A stretch of 64,000 nucleotides of DNA from Holophagaceae bacterium (lineage in GTDB: Bacteria; Acidobacteriota; Holophagae; Holophagales; Holophagaceae): the NCBI GenBank assembly GCA_016720465.1, contig JADKKO010000001.1, positions 124,001-188,000 on the forward strand. The letters run 5' to 3'. Within the stretch, counting starts at the first letter, position 1. Every line of letters begins with the position of its first letter. This document shows positions 53,401 to 60,982 of this stretch, one piece after another. The notes beneath the pieces were generated by a model that was not told the origin of the DNA, searched no databases, and saw only the letters and a program-made list of their open reading frames with translations. The position numbers were made by a program, and so were the translations under genes.

Positions 53401-53500
53401 CCGCGTGGAAGCCCCCCTCCGCATCGTCATGGACGGACGCCGCAGCGCGTCCGCCATCTTCAAGCAGGCCCCGGCCCTTGTGAAGATGGACGAGGAATAG
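50495..53500 (+). CDS. PEP/pyruvate-binding domain protein with receiver-like N-terminus
   Basis: 1001 residues. The first 430 contain two segments reminiscent of response-regulator receivers (REILLVAPAFDAFTLEQDG..., and PKVLLATSYEEAMAFCDKFQ with LCVISDRKFPKDG), the second keeping a possible Asp. From about residue 435 a PPDK/PEP-synthase N-terminal ATP-grasp domain appears (LAAGSMGGKGRGVAYTHSLL, PLAVRSSGLMEDSLSHPFAG, YSTFFLPNN, GPGRWGSNDPHLGIPIAWS). The phosphohistidine and PEP-binding domains of true PEP synthase are absent. Such proteins occur in Acidobacteria and Deltaproteobacteria with unknown substrate; kinase-like phosphotransfer is inference. Confidence 0.75.
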   Translation: MINREFNEIFRKYKSDKEIFHDLMPLRAREILLVAPAFDAFTLEQDGLLTEILFEGYYQLNMSNPPRVTNVSTCDEALEKISSRHFDMIIVMSRLGQAGHIELSRALRQADSRIPIYLLLNDNVEVGIMDRRRHEFLQHYDQIFVWNGNPEIFMAMVKFMEDRSNVLNDTAVGLTRVILLVEDSIRYYSRYLPILYSEILKQTTRLAKDRTIDGMSRSLSMRVRPKVLLATSYEEAMAFCDKFQEYLLCVISDRKFPKDGVLDREAGVKLIRALKERNPELPTVLQSSDPVKEAWARALKSDFLNKNSYTLGAELSRFFYDRLGFGDFVFRDESGREITRAVDMDDLREKLRDLPVESLIYHASRNHFSAWIMARGEVQVAQVLARFRIDDYRDPEEMRTFLMNVGDYVHRMKSRGKVVPLTESTPAEELNILRLAAGSMGGKGRGVAYTHSLLSRIDLAGLLREANIRIPRSAVIGTEEFTSFLDRNDLRALLQQSEDDGAIKQRFLDGSLTPELMDKIRLYLGKHAKYPLAVRSSGLMEDSLSHPFAGLYSTFFLPNNDPDPAVREAQLCEAIKLVYASVYSKASRSYFQAIDYKIEEEQMAVLVQEVVGSSFGNHFYPHISGVAQSFNYYPVAYTQPQDGIATIAVGLGKYVVDGERAYRFAPPYPEMDMLPPKEQLRTTQKHFYALDMSRTVLDLPSGEDATLISLDIRTAEQDGALRHCASVWDNNDDRIRDGLEVPGPRIVNFRNILKYDSFPLARILKQSLDLIREAMETPVEIEFAINLDPDPQNGRPTFCLLQIKHQLVDGGDVNLIASELDPADLFLFSEKCVGNGTVEGLQDIVWIDPAGFDKFHTPELAAGLERLNDQFRARSGKYVLLGPGRWGSNDPHLGIPIAWSMISCAQVIVEYAMENFQADASLGSHFFHNVTSLNIGYFTVPYPRGSSLLDWDWLRQQPEVFRQGCLVHSRVEAPLRIVMDGRRSASAIFKQAPALVKMDEE

Positions 53501-53525
53501 TTTCAGCCATTGTCGGCGATCCACA

Positions 53526-54737
53526 TCACGCGAGGACTTCCGTCAACTGCTGCACGGCCCAATCGATCTGCTCCTTGGTGATGACCAGGGGCGGGGCCAG
53601 GCGGATGGTGTCCACGTGGGTGTCCTTGCAGAGCATTCCGCGGTCCTTCAGCAGGTAGCAGTATTTCCGCGCGCCGCCGGCCTCGGGTTTCAGGTCCACG
53701 CCGGCCCATAGGCCGATGCAGCGGATCGCGCTGATCTTGTCCTTGGGGATGGCTTCGAGCTTCGCCTTCAGGTGGGCGCCAAGCTCCGCGGCGCGTTCCA
53801 CGAGCTTCTCGTCCATCAGCACGTCGAGCGCGGCCCCGGCCACGGCGCAGGCCAGGGGATTGCCGCCGTAGGTGGAGCCATGGATGCCCGGCGTGAAGAC
53901 ATCCATCACCTCATCCGAGGACAGGAAGGCCGACACCGGGTACAGGCCGCCGGAAAGCGCCTTGCCGATGGTGATGCCGTCGGGGCGGATGCCTTCGTGC
54001 TCGAAGGCGAACAGCTTGCCGGTGCGGCCCAGGCCTGATTGGATCTCGTCGAGGATCAGCAGAATGTTGTTGGCGGTGCAGAGTTCGCGTAGGCCTTTGA
54101 GGTAGCCTTTGGGGGGAATCACGACGCCCGCCTCGCCCTGGATGGGTTCCACGAACACCGCGCAGGTGTTGGGCGTGATGGCGGCCTTCACCGCCTCCAG
54201 GCTGCCGTACTCGACGACCGCGAAGCCCGGCGTGAAGGGCCCGAAGCGGCTGGTGCTGTCGGGATCCGTGCTGAAACCCACGATGGTGGTGGTGCGGCCG
54301 TGGAAATTCCCCGAGGCCACGATGATCTCGGCCTTGGGGTACTCGATGCCCTTCTTGTCGTAGCCCCACTTGCGCATGGCCTTGAGGGCGGTCTCGACGG
54401 CCTCGGCGCCGCTGTTCATGAGCAGGGCCTTGTCAAAACCTGTCAGTTTGCAAAGTTTTTCGAGCAGCGCCGGGAACTGGTCGTTGCGGAAGGCGCGGCT
54501 GGTGAGCGCCAGCTTCTGCACCTGGTCGATCATGGCCTTGGCGATGCGCGGGTGGTTGTGGCCCTGGTTCACCGCCGAATAGGCCGCCAGGAAATCCATG
54601 TACTTCTTGCCGTCCACGTCTTCGAGAAAGACCCCCTCGCCCCGCGTGCAGACCACGTCCAGGGGGGAATAGTTGTGCGCGCCGTAACGGGTTTCCAGCT
54701 CGATCAGTTCGAGCGCTTTCGAGGTCGCGGTGGACAT
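53526..54737 (-). CDS. rocD: Ornithine-oxo-acid (delta) transaminase
   Basis: 403 residues of the class-III PLP aminotransferases. Sequence MSTATSKALELIELETRYGA, SGAEAVETALKAMRKWGYDK, GNFHGRTTTIVGFSTDPDS, LLILDEIQSGLGRTGKLFA and GKALSGGLYPVSAFLS (PLP Lys) match ornithine aminotransferase, which links ornithine to glutamate-semialdehyde and proline. Acetylornithine aminotransferase is the nearest alternative, but HNYSPLDVV and the C-terminus favour RocD. GGAGG five bases before the ATG at 54737 sets the start. Confidence 0.9.
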   Translation of the reverse strand: MSTATSKALELIELETRYGAHNYSPLDVVCTRGEGVFLEDVDGKKYMDFLAAYSAVNQGHNHPRIAKAMIDQVQKLALTSRAFRNDQFPALLEKLCKLTGFDKALLMNSGAEAVETALKAMRKWGYDKKGIEYPKAEIIVASGNFHGRTTTIVGFSTDPDSTSRFGPFTPGFAVVEYGSLEAVKAAITPNTCAVFVEPIQGEAGVVIPPKGYLKGLRELCTANNILLILDEIQSGLGRTGKLFAFEHEGIRPDGITIGKALSGGLYPVSAFLSSDEVMDVFTPGIHGSTYGGNPLACAVAGAALDVLMDEKLVERAAELGAHLKAKLEAIPKDKISAIRCIGLWAGVDLKPEAGGARKYCYLLKDRGMLCKDTHVDTIRLAPPLVITKEQIDWAVQQLTEVLA

Positions 54738-55434
54738 GGCCGCCTCCAAAAAAAAGGGAACAGTGACTGGATCAAAAAGCCCTTTCCGGACCAGAAACGG
54801 GCTTGCTTCCATTCTACGGGATCAAGAGCGCTATTGGGCTGTGACAAAGGTCGTTTCCTCCAACCTGTGAGCTTCGGCGTAAAAACCGGGCCGGGACGAC
54901 CGGCGGGGCGGAACGTCCTCCATTCCATCCCCTGCATCCCTGTTAAAAATAAAACCTGATTATCCCCCAACCTCAGCCAGTCGTTTTTCAAGATCAAAAG
55001 TTCATCCACAGATTCCACAGATGACACAGATTTACAAGTGCCGTCGGCCCGGAAGGAGTCATCATCCCCCTTCTGCTCCGCATGGGCCAACCGGTTTTCA
55101 GGGCGGCGGCGGACTCGCGCCTTTGGTGCGGAAGCGCCGCCGCCCTGAAAACCCGCCCGACGAAGTCGCGCGGCCCCGGCCAAGCCGGGGCGGCCCATGC
55201 TACTTGCCGGGAGCGGGCTTCATTTCTCCACGATCCGCGTTATTCAATCTGTGTAATCGGTGGAATCTGTGGATTCAAAGTCCCTTTCTCGCATTGTCGT
55301 CAAACCATTCCAAGCTGAGGTTCGGGGATCGCCAGGAAATCCTAATAAAGAGGGATGAAGGGGATGAAGACAAGCCAACCTCGGTCAACCAAACACTCCA
55401 GCTATCCTGGAACGAACCCAATGTCGGAGGCCCT
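54738..55434. other. Gene-free region around a nested palindromic element
   Basis: About 700 bp with no convincing gene. Short frames do not show codon bias or family motifs. The middle is filled by the nested inverted repeat at 55004-55274, described separately. Confidence 0.6.
55004..55274. repeat. 271-bp nested inverted-repeat element
   Basis: The outer arms (55004-55032 and 55246-55274) are inverted copies with 27 of 29 matches, built from CACAGATT words. Inside lie a second pair, GCATGGGCC (55080-55088) / GGCCCATGC (55192-55200), a perfect 19-bp stem (55093-55111 / 55135-55153) and a small CCCCGGC-CAA-GCCGGGG hairpin (55174-55190). No coding potential. It looks like a cruciform-forming or MITE-like element. 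Confidence 0.85.
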
Positions 55435-56871
55435 GTGGATCCAGCATCCAATATTCCACCCGCTGAATTCCTCCGCGCCAACGTGCAGGCTGTCTTTGCC
55501 CGCCAGCAGGAAGCACGGTGGCGCATCGCTGCGACGGATACGGAAGAGCGCAAGGCCAAGCTGCGCCGGCTGCTCGATGCCCTCATGGAGCGCCGTGGCG
55601 AGGCCCAGGCAGCGCTGGCGGCGGACTTCCGCAAGGCGCCGGGGGAGGTGGACCTCACGGAACTGTACCCGGTGATCTGCGAAATCAAGGATGCGCTGCG
55701 GAACCTGGGCCGGTGGATGAAGCCCCGGCGGGTGCCGGCTCCACTGGCACTGCTGGGCAGCGCGGGCACGATCCGCCAGGAGCCCAAGGGCGTGGTGCTC
55801 ATCATCAGCCCCTGGAATTACCCCATCAATCTGACGCTGGGCCCCCTGGTGTCGGCCATCGCCGCGGGCAATTGCGCCATGCTGAAACCCTCGGAGCATA
55901 CGCCGCACACCACTGCCTTCATCCAACGGCTGCTGGGCGATCTATTCCCGGAGCACGAAGTCGCCGTGGTGGAGGGCGACGCCGAGGCCGCCCGGGCGCT
56001 GCTGGAATTGCCCTTCGACCACATCTTCTTCACGGGGAGCCCCGCCGTCGGCAAGCTGGTCATGGGCGCCGCGGCGCTGAACCTGGCCTCCGTGACCCTG
56101 GAACTGGGCGGGAAGTCTCCCGTGCTGGTGGACGCGGACGCGGATCTACGCGAAGCCGCGCGCAAGATCGCCTGGGGCAAGTTCCTGAACGCCGGGCAGA
56201 CCTGCATCGCGCCGGACTACGTGCTGGCCCACGCAGGCATCCACGACCGCCTGGTGCAGGAACTCAAGCTCGCGGTGGAGTCCTTTTATGGCGCCGACGC
56301 GGCGGCATGGAAGCAGAATCCTGATTTGCCCCGGATTGTGAACGCGGGCCACCACGCTCGGCTTAAAGCCGTTCTCGAGGCGGCCGGAGGAAAGGTGGCG
56401 GTGGGCGGCGAAGTTGATTCCGCCGAGAACTACATGGCGCCATCCATCCTCACCGACATCGCGCCGGATTCCCCGGTCATGCAGCAGGAGATCTTCGGAC
56501 CGATCCTGCCGGTCCTGAAAGTGGCGGACATGGACGAGGCCGTGCGCTTCGTGAACGCGCGCCCCAAGCCCTTGGCGCTGTACGTTTTCAGCGGCGACCG
56601 GAGGGCCGCGGAGTCCCTGCTTTCGCGGACCACCTCAGGCGGCGCCTGCATCAACGACACGGTCCTGCATTTCGCGCACATGGGCCTGCCGGGCGGCGGC
56701 ATCGGCAACTCCGGGTTCGGGAAGGCCCACGGGCATTTCGGCTTCGAAGCCTTCTCCAACGCCCGCGGCGTGCTGCGCCAGCGTACGCGCTTCTCGGCCA
56801 TCCAGTGGATGTATCCGCCCTACACGTCGCGGGTGCGGAAGCTGATCGATCTGACGCTGAAATATTTCTAG
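55435..56871 (+). CDS. Aldehyde dehydrogenase (ALDH3-like)
   Basis: 478 residues from a GTG at 55435 with GGAGG four bases upstream; no good ATG is available in frame. The catalytic Cys lies in FLNAGQTCIAPDY, the general base Glu in LELGGKSPVLVD, and the cofactor loop in HIFFTGSPAVGKLVM. The C-terminal PPYTSRVRKLIDLTLKYF resembles class-3 (fatty) aldehyde dehydrogenases. It oxidises aldehydes to acids with NAD(P). It converges on the GMC/TPP operon and could share substrates with it, which is inference. Confidence 0.9.
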   Translation: MDPASNIPPAEFLRANVQAVFARQQEARWRIAATDTEERKAKLRRLLDALMERRGEAQAALAADFRKAPGEVDLTELYPVICEIKDALRNLGRWMKPRRVPAPLALLGSAGTIRQEPKGVVLIISPWNYPINLTLGPLVSAIAAGNCAMLKPSEHTPHTTAFIQRLLGDLFPEHEVAVVEGDAEAARALLELPFDHIFFTGSPAVGKLVMGAAALNLASVTLELGGKSPVLVDADADLREAARKIAWGKFLNAGQTCIAPDYVLAHAGIHDRLVQELKLAVESFYGADAAAWKQNPDLPRIVNAGHHARLKAVLEAAGGKVAVGGEVDSAENYMAPSILTDIAPDSPVMQQEIFGPILPVLKVADMDEAVRFVNARPKPLALYVFSGDRRAAESLLSRTTSGGACINDTVLHFAHMGLPGGGIGNSGFGKAHGHFGFEAFSNARGVLRQRTRFSAIQWMYPPYTSRVRKLIDLTLKYF

Positions 56872-56901
56872 TCCGGCGGCATCAATCGAAAAATAAAAAA
56901 C

Positions 56902-57164
56902 TCACCGCCAAGACGCCAAGACGCCAAGACGCCAAGAGCGCCAAGAAAAGCCTCTAGCAAGTCGTATAAAATACGATTAATCGTTTGCAAAACCTAAATC
57001 GCCTTACCCAACGGTGTTTTTAACGGCCTAAAATTGCTCGGCGCTTCCGCGAGAAAATTTGGAGCCGAAATCAAGATTGCTAGGGATTCTAGGTATTGGT
57101 GCCACCGCGGGCGCAAGACGTACAAAAACCTTGTGTTCTGCTTTTCTTGGCGTCTTGGCGGTGA
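56902..57164. repeat. Inverted repeat with GCCAAGAC tandem units
   Basis: The left arm (56902-56951) is built of GCCAAGAC-type octamers (three exact, then variants). The right arm (57140-57164) is the inverse complement of a shorter version. The AT-rich interior holds a TCGTAT-AAA-ATACGA hairpin (56962-56976) and a TTTTTAACGGCC word at 57017, repeated at 57172. No gene is seen in the 326-bp gap. Confidence 0.8.
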
Positions 57165-57197
57165 ATCTGTATTTTTAACGGCCAACGGTCACAACGT

Positions 57198-58912
57198 TCA
57201 CTCGAAGAGCTTCCTGCCCACCGCCCGTCCCACGAAGCGGATGCGGTCCATCCAAGGGAGGCGGCCCAGGGTCGTCCGGACCACGCCCTTGGTGAAGAAG
57301 GTCTTCCGGGAGTAGTCGATGGCCACGTCGATGGCCACGGGACGGCCTTCCGACAGGATCGCTTTGGCTCGATCCAGGACCGGCGCGATGTCCGCATCCG
57401 TTTTGAGCTGCAGGCATTCGACGCCGGTCCCTGCGGCGATGGCCGCCAGATCGTAGTCCGGGAGTTCGCTGCAGGCCTTCCGGTTGTAGGCGACGCCCTG
57501 GAACTGCGCGATCTGCGCCAGCTCCCGGTCCCGCAGCACCAGGAAGGCCGCGGCCACGCCCTGGCTTGCGGCGGTGAGCAGTTCGAGGCCCGTCATCAGG
57601 AAGGCGCCGTCCCCCGCCAGGGCGGCCACGGGGACCTCCGGGCAGGCCAGCTTCGCGCCGATGGCCGCAGGCACGGAATAGCCCATGCAGGAGTAGTCCA
57701 TGGGGCCGAGCAGCCGGCCGGGTTTATCAAGTGTCAGACCTTCAATAGCTAAAAATGTTCCATTACCACTATCAGTTGTGAAAATGGTTTCTGGGCCGAA
57801 GAGCTCCTGCAGGCGCTTCAGCAGCCGTCCCGGCGACACGCCGGTTTCCGATGGCGACTGGATTTCGGCGGCGGCTTCGGCGCGGCCTGCGTGGATCCGG
57901 TTCCGGAGCTCGTCGCACTTGGCCCGGCCAGGAAGCATCGGCAGCAGCGCCCGCACGAACTGCGCCGAATCGCAGCAGACAGCGACATCCGCCGGGAAAT
58001 TCCTTCCGGGCACACTCGGGTCGATGTCCACGTGCAGCAGGGGCGAGGGCGGGTTCAGCCCGTAGCTGCCGGTGGCCACTTCGCCGAAACGGCAGCCGAT
58101 GGCGAGGGTCGCGTCGCAGTCCCCGCCACGGCCCGGGCGAAGGCGGGCGCGGCCGCCCCGAAGCCCGGCCACAAGAACAAAGGGTGGCTCTCGGGGAAGA
58201 CGCCCTTGCCCTGGAAGGTGCTGGATACCGGCGCTTCCAGCTTTTCCGCCAGGGCGACCAGGTCGGCCCTGGCGCCGGCGGCGCCCAGCCCCACGTAGAT
58301 CAGGGGACGCTTGGCCTTCGAAAGCAGTTCGGCGCATTGCTTCAGCAGATCCTGGGGGACCGGCGGGACCGTGGGCGGCACCTCCTGCCAGGGGGCCGAG
58401 GCGGGCTGCTGCAGCAGGTAGAGGTTTGCCGGTATTTCCACGAAGACCGGGCCCGGGCAGCCTTCCCGGGCCAGGCGGCAGGCGGCGCGGATGGTGCCGT
58501 AGATGTCCTCGCCACGCTCGGGGCGGAAGGTACCCTTCGTCACCGGCGCGGCCAGGGCCTGCTGATCCACGTCATGAAGCTGGTAAGCCTTCCCGGTGTC
58601 CCGCCGGATGCCGCAGCCCAGCACCAGCATCGGGACGCAATCCATGAAGGCCTCGGCGATGCCGGACATGGCATGGGTCAGCCCCGCCCCGGGCACGACG
58701 TTGACGCAGGCCATGGTGCCCGAAGCACGCCAGGCGGCGTCGGCCATGAAGGAGGCGCTCTGCTCGTCCGTCACCAGGACGGACCGCACGGATTTCGAGG
58801 TGGCGAGCAGGTCGTAAAGCTCGATGTTGTGGGTTCCGGGAATCCCGAACGCCAGGCGGATGCCTTCATCCTCCAGGGCCTTCAAAACGTGCGCCGCGCC
58901 GGTCATTGCCAT
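57198..58912 (-). pseudogene. Acetolactate-synthase-like TPP enzyme, frameshifted
   Basis: A thiamine-diphosphate enzyme split into two frames. The first (from 58912) holds the N-terminal domain: FGIPGTHNIELYDLLATSK, the activating Glu in TDEQSASFMADAAWRASG, and PGPVFVEIPANLYLL. It then breaks near 58127-58132, where a fifth G in GGGG would rejoin ...AVAGDCDATLAIGCRFGEV. The second frame carries the TPP-binding domain GDGAFLMTGLELLTAASQG with LRDRELAQIAQFQ to the stop at 57198. It resembles acetolactate synthase / AruI-type decarboxylases; no small regulatory subunit is adjacent. Its start overlaps the end of the GMC gene by 10 nt. Substrate unknown. The error-or-mutation question is as for the other homopolymer frameshifts. 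Confidence 0.78.
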
Positions 58913-60402
58913 GCCTTGTCCTCCAGCAGCTTTCCGGCCGCCCGGCCCGCGAGCGCCATGATCGTCAGGTAGGGATTGATCTCCAGCGAGTCGGGAAAGA
59001 GGCTCGCGTCGGCCACGCGCAGCCAGGGAATGCCATGCACGCGGCCATAGGAATCCGTCACGGAATCCGAGGGCCCTGAGCCCATGCCGCAGCCGCCCAT
59101 CAGGTGCGCCGCCGATACGGAGATCTTGCCTTCCTTGAAATGCCGCCCGTGGATGCGTTCGTCGATGGCGGGCGCTTCATCCCGTTCCAGCAGGGGCGGA
59201 TCGGCGGAGGGCGCGTGGACCCGCTGCGCCCCGGCGGCGAAAAAGATCCGCGCCGATGCGCGGGTGGCGCGGATGAGCGAGGCGACCACCTCGGGCGTGA
59301 AACGGTAGTGCACCACGGGCTTTCCCGTCCGGTCCACGGCGACCCGGTTGCCGGGCACCGCCTTGTCGCAGGCCAGGACGAGGATCATCTGCAGCCTCGG
59401 GAAGGCGTGCATCAGCTTCGAATGTGGCGCGCCGAACCCTGCCAGGTTCTTCGCGGTGGTGAAGGGGAAGTACATGCAGGTTTCCAACAGGAAGCCCTCT
59501 TCAACCGACCGGTCCAGGAAGAAGCTTTTCGGATGGCCCACATCGTTCGTGATGGGGCGGGCATGCTCGGCCGCCAGGATATGCGCGGGATGGCAGGTGA
59601 AGCCTTCGCCGACGCGCTTGGATAGGCCGGGAAGGTTGGAACGCAGGAGCAGCGCAGGCGTGCCGATGGCGCTTCCCGCCAGGACGATGGCGCCGGCCTT
59701 GATCCGGTACTCGCCGGGCGCCCATTCCGACGGAAGGCCCTTCGAGCCGGGCTTCTTCTCCTGGACCCGGACCAGGATGGCCCGTTCCTCGATCCGGAGC
59801 GCTTCGGCGCGAGTGACGACCTCGACCCCCGCGCGCTCGGCGGCCGGGAGCTGGACGCGGTGGGTGCCCTGCTTGGCGGCGTTGGGGCAGCCTAGGTTGC
59901 AGAGGCTCGAACCCTTGCAGCCGCGGACATTGATGGGGAACTGCTCGGCCTTGTAGCCGGCCTTTTCACAACCCTCGACGAATAATCGATTGTTTTCGTT
60001 CAATAAATCAGGTGGAAGCAGATGGACGCCGTTCTCCTCCGCGTATTTCCTGGCCCTGGATTCAAGATCCGAAAAATCGAGCCCAGGCACGCCCCATCCG
60101 CGGATCACCCGCTCCGGCGGCTGCATGGAAGTCCCCGTGTAGACCACCGTGGAGCCGCCGTAGGCTGAGCCGAAGGCGAGGGTCATGGTGCCTTCGGCGG
60201 TGAGGAAGCCGCCTTCCTCGGCGTAGAGGGAAGGGGCCATGGACAATTCGCGGCCGTCGAACTCGCTGTCGGCGAAGCGGGGGCCCTTCTCCAGCACCAG
60301 GACCTTCTTCCCGTCCCGCGCCAGCCCGCCGAGTTCTTCGGCGACGGTCCCGCCCCCGGCGCCGGAGCCGACGATCACCACATCGTATTGCCGCTCGATC
60401 AT
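58903..60402 (-). CDS. GMC-family flavin oxidoreductase with Fe-S motif
   Basis: 499 residues. FAD-binding VVIVGSGAGGGTVAEELGG starts at residue 8. A C-x5-C-x3-C motif (GCKGSSLCNLGCPNAA) matches the [3Fe-4S] site of fructose- and FAD-glucose-dehydrogenase catalytic subunits. The C-terminal GMC domain shows SAHLMGGCGMGSGPSDSVTD and DSLEINPYLTIMALAGRAAG. Together with the small subunit upstream it should be a membrane- or cytochrome-linked alcohol or sugar dehydrogenase. No Tat signal or cytochrome c subunit is present. Its ATG overlaps the stop of the small-subunit gene (ATGA). Confidence 0.87.
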   Translation of the reverse strand: MIERQYDVVIVGSGAGGGTVAEELGGLARDGKKVLVLEKGPRFADSEFDGRELSMAPSLYAEEGGFLTAEGTMTLAFGSAYGGSTVVYTGTSMQPPERVIRGWGVPGLDFSDLESRARKYAEENGVHLLPPDLLNENNRLFVEGCEKAGYKAEQFPINVRGCKGSSLCNLGCPNAAKQGTHRVQLPAAERAGVEVVTRAEALRIEERAILVRVQEKKPGSKGLPSEWAPGEYRIKAGAIVLAGSAIGTPALLLRSNLPGLSKRVGEGFTCHPAHILAAEHARPITNDVGHPKSFFLDRSVEEGFLLETCMYFPFTTAKNLAGFGAPHSKLMHAFPRLQMILVLACDKAVPGNRVAVDRTGKPVVHYRFTPEVVASLIRATRASARIFFAAGAQRVHAPSADPPLLERDEAPAIDERIHGRHFKEGKISVSAAHLMGGCGMGSGPSDSVTDSYGRVHGIPWLRVADASLFPDSLEINPYLTIMALAGRAAGKLLEDKAWQ

Positions 60403-60842
60403 CTAGGCGCCTCCCAGCCGCGCGGATCGGCGCGGTAGCCGGTTTCCGCCCGCCCTTCCTCGCGGCCGTAGTAGCCCATGAAGATCAAGGTCCGCAGGCC
60501 CCAGAAGCCCCGCCGCAGCAGCAGCAGCGGGGCATCCTGGATGCCCAGCAGGAAGGCGTTGCGCCGGGCCGCATCGAGCCCCTGGAAGGTCCTCCCGTAC
60601 CGGAAGACCGGCAGCAGATCCAGGGCCCGGACGAAGAGCGCCAACTGGCGGCGGAGGCCCGCGGGGCGGGATTCCAGCGCCTGCGCGATGATTTGCTCCA
60701 ATTCGGTCCAGCCCTGTTCATCCAGCCGGACCGCTTCGGGCACGACGGTGGCTGCCACGGACCGGAATACCTGGCGGACGGAATCGAAGGGCGAGGACGG
60801 CATGAGGCAGGGTAGGCCGTTTTGCGGAAAAAATCTCGCCAT
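60399..60842 (-). CDS. Small subunit, gluconate 2-dehydrogenase subunit 3-like
   Basis: About 147 residues (start at 60842 after GGAGG; a shorter start at 60803 is possible). Segments RQVFRSVAATVVPEAVRLDE, LPVFRYGRTFQGLD and FWGLRTLIFMGYYGREEGRA resemble the small subunit that accompanies FAD-dependent sugar dehydrogenases. It is translationally coupled to the GMC gene by ATGA overlap. It presumably helps assembly or electron transfer. A twin-arginine export signal normal for gluconate dehydrogenases is not visible. Confidence 0.7.
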   Translation of the reverse strand: MARFFPQNGLPCLMPSSPFDSVRQVFRSVAATVVPEAVRLDEQGWTELEQIIAQALESRPAGLRRQLALFVRALDLLPVFRYGRTFQGLDAARRNAFLLGIQDAPLLLLRRGFWGLRTLIFMGYYGREEGRAETGYRADPRGWEAPR

Positions 60843-60982
60843 GAGTTCGGCCCTCCGGCCGCCGGGGGGCCGCGGAGCCGTGGCCGGGCTCAAGTTGCGG
60901 ATTCGTGCGGGCCTGTTTCTGTTGTAAACTGGAGCGCTTGGTCCGGCTGGGTATCGGCCGACTGCCGTCTCTCGGAGTCCGA

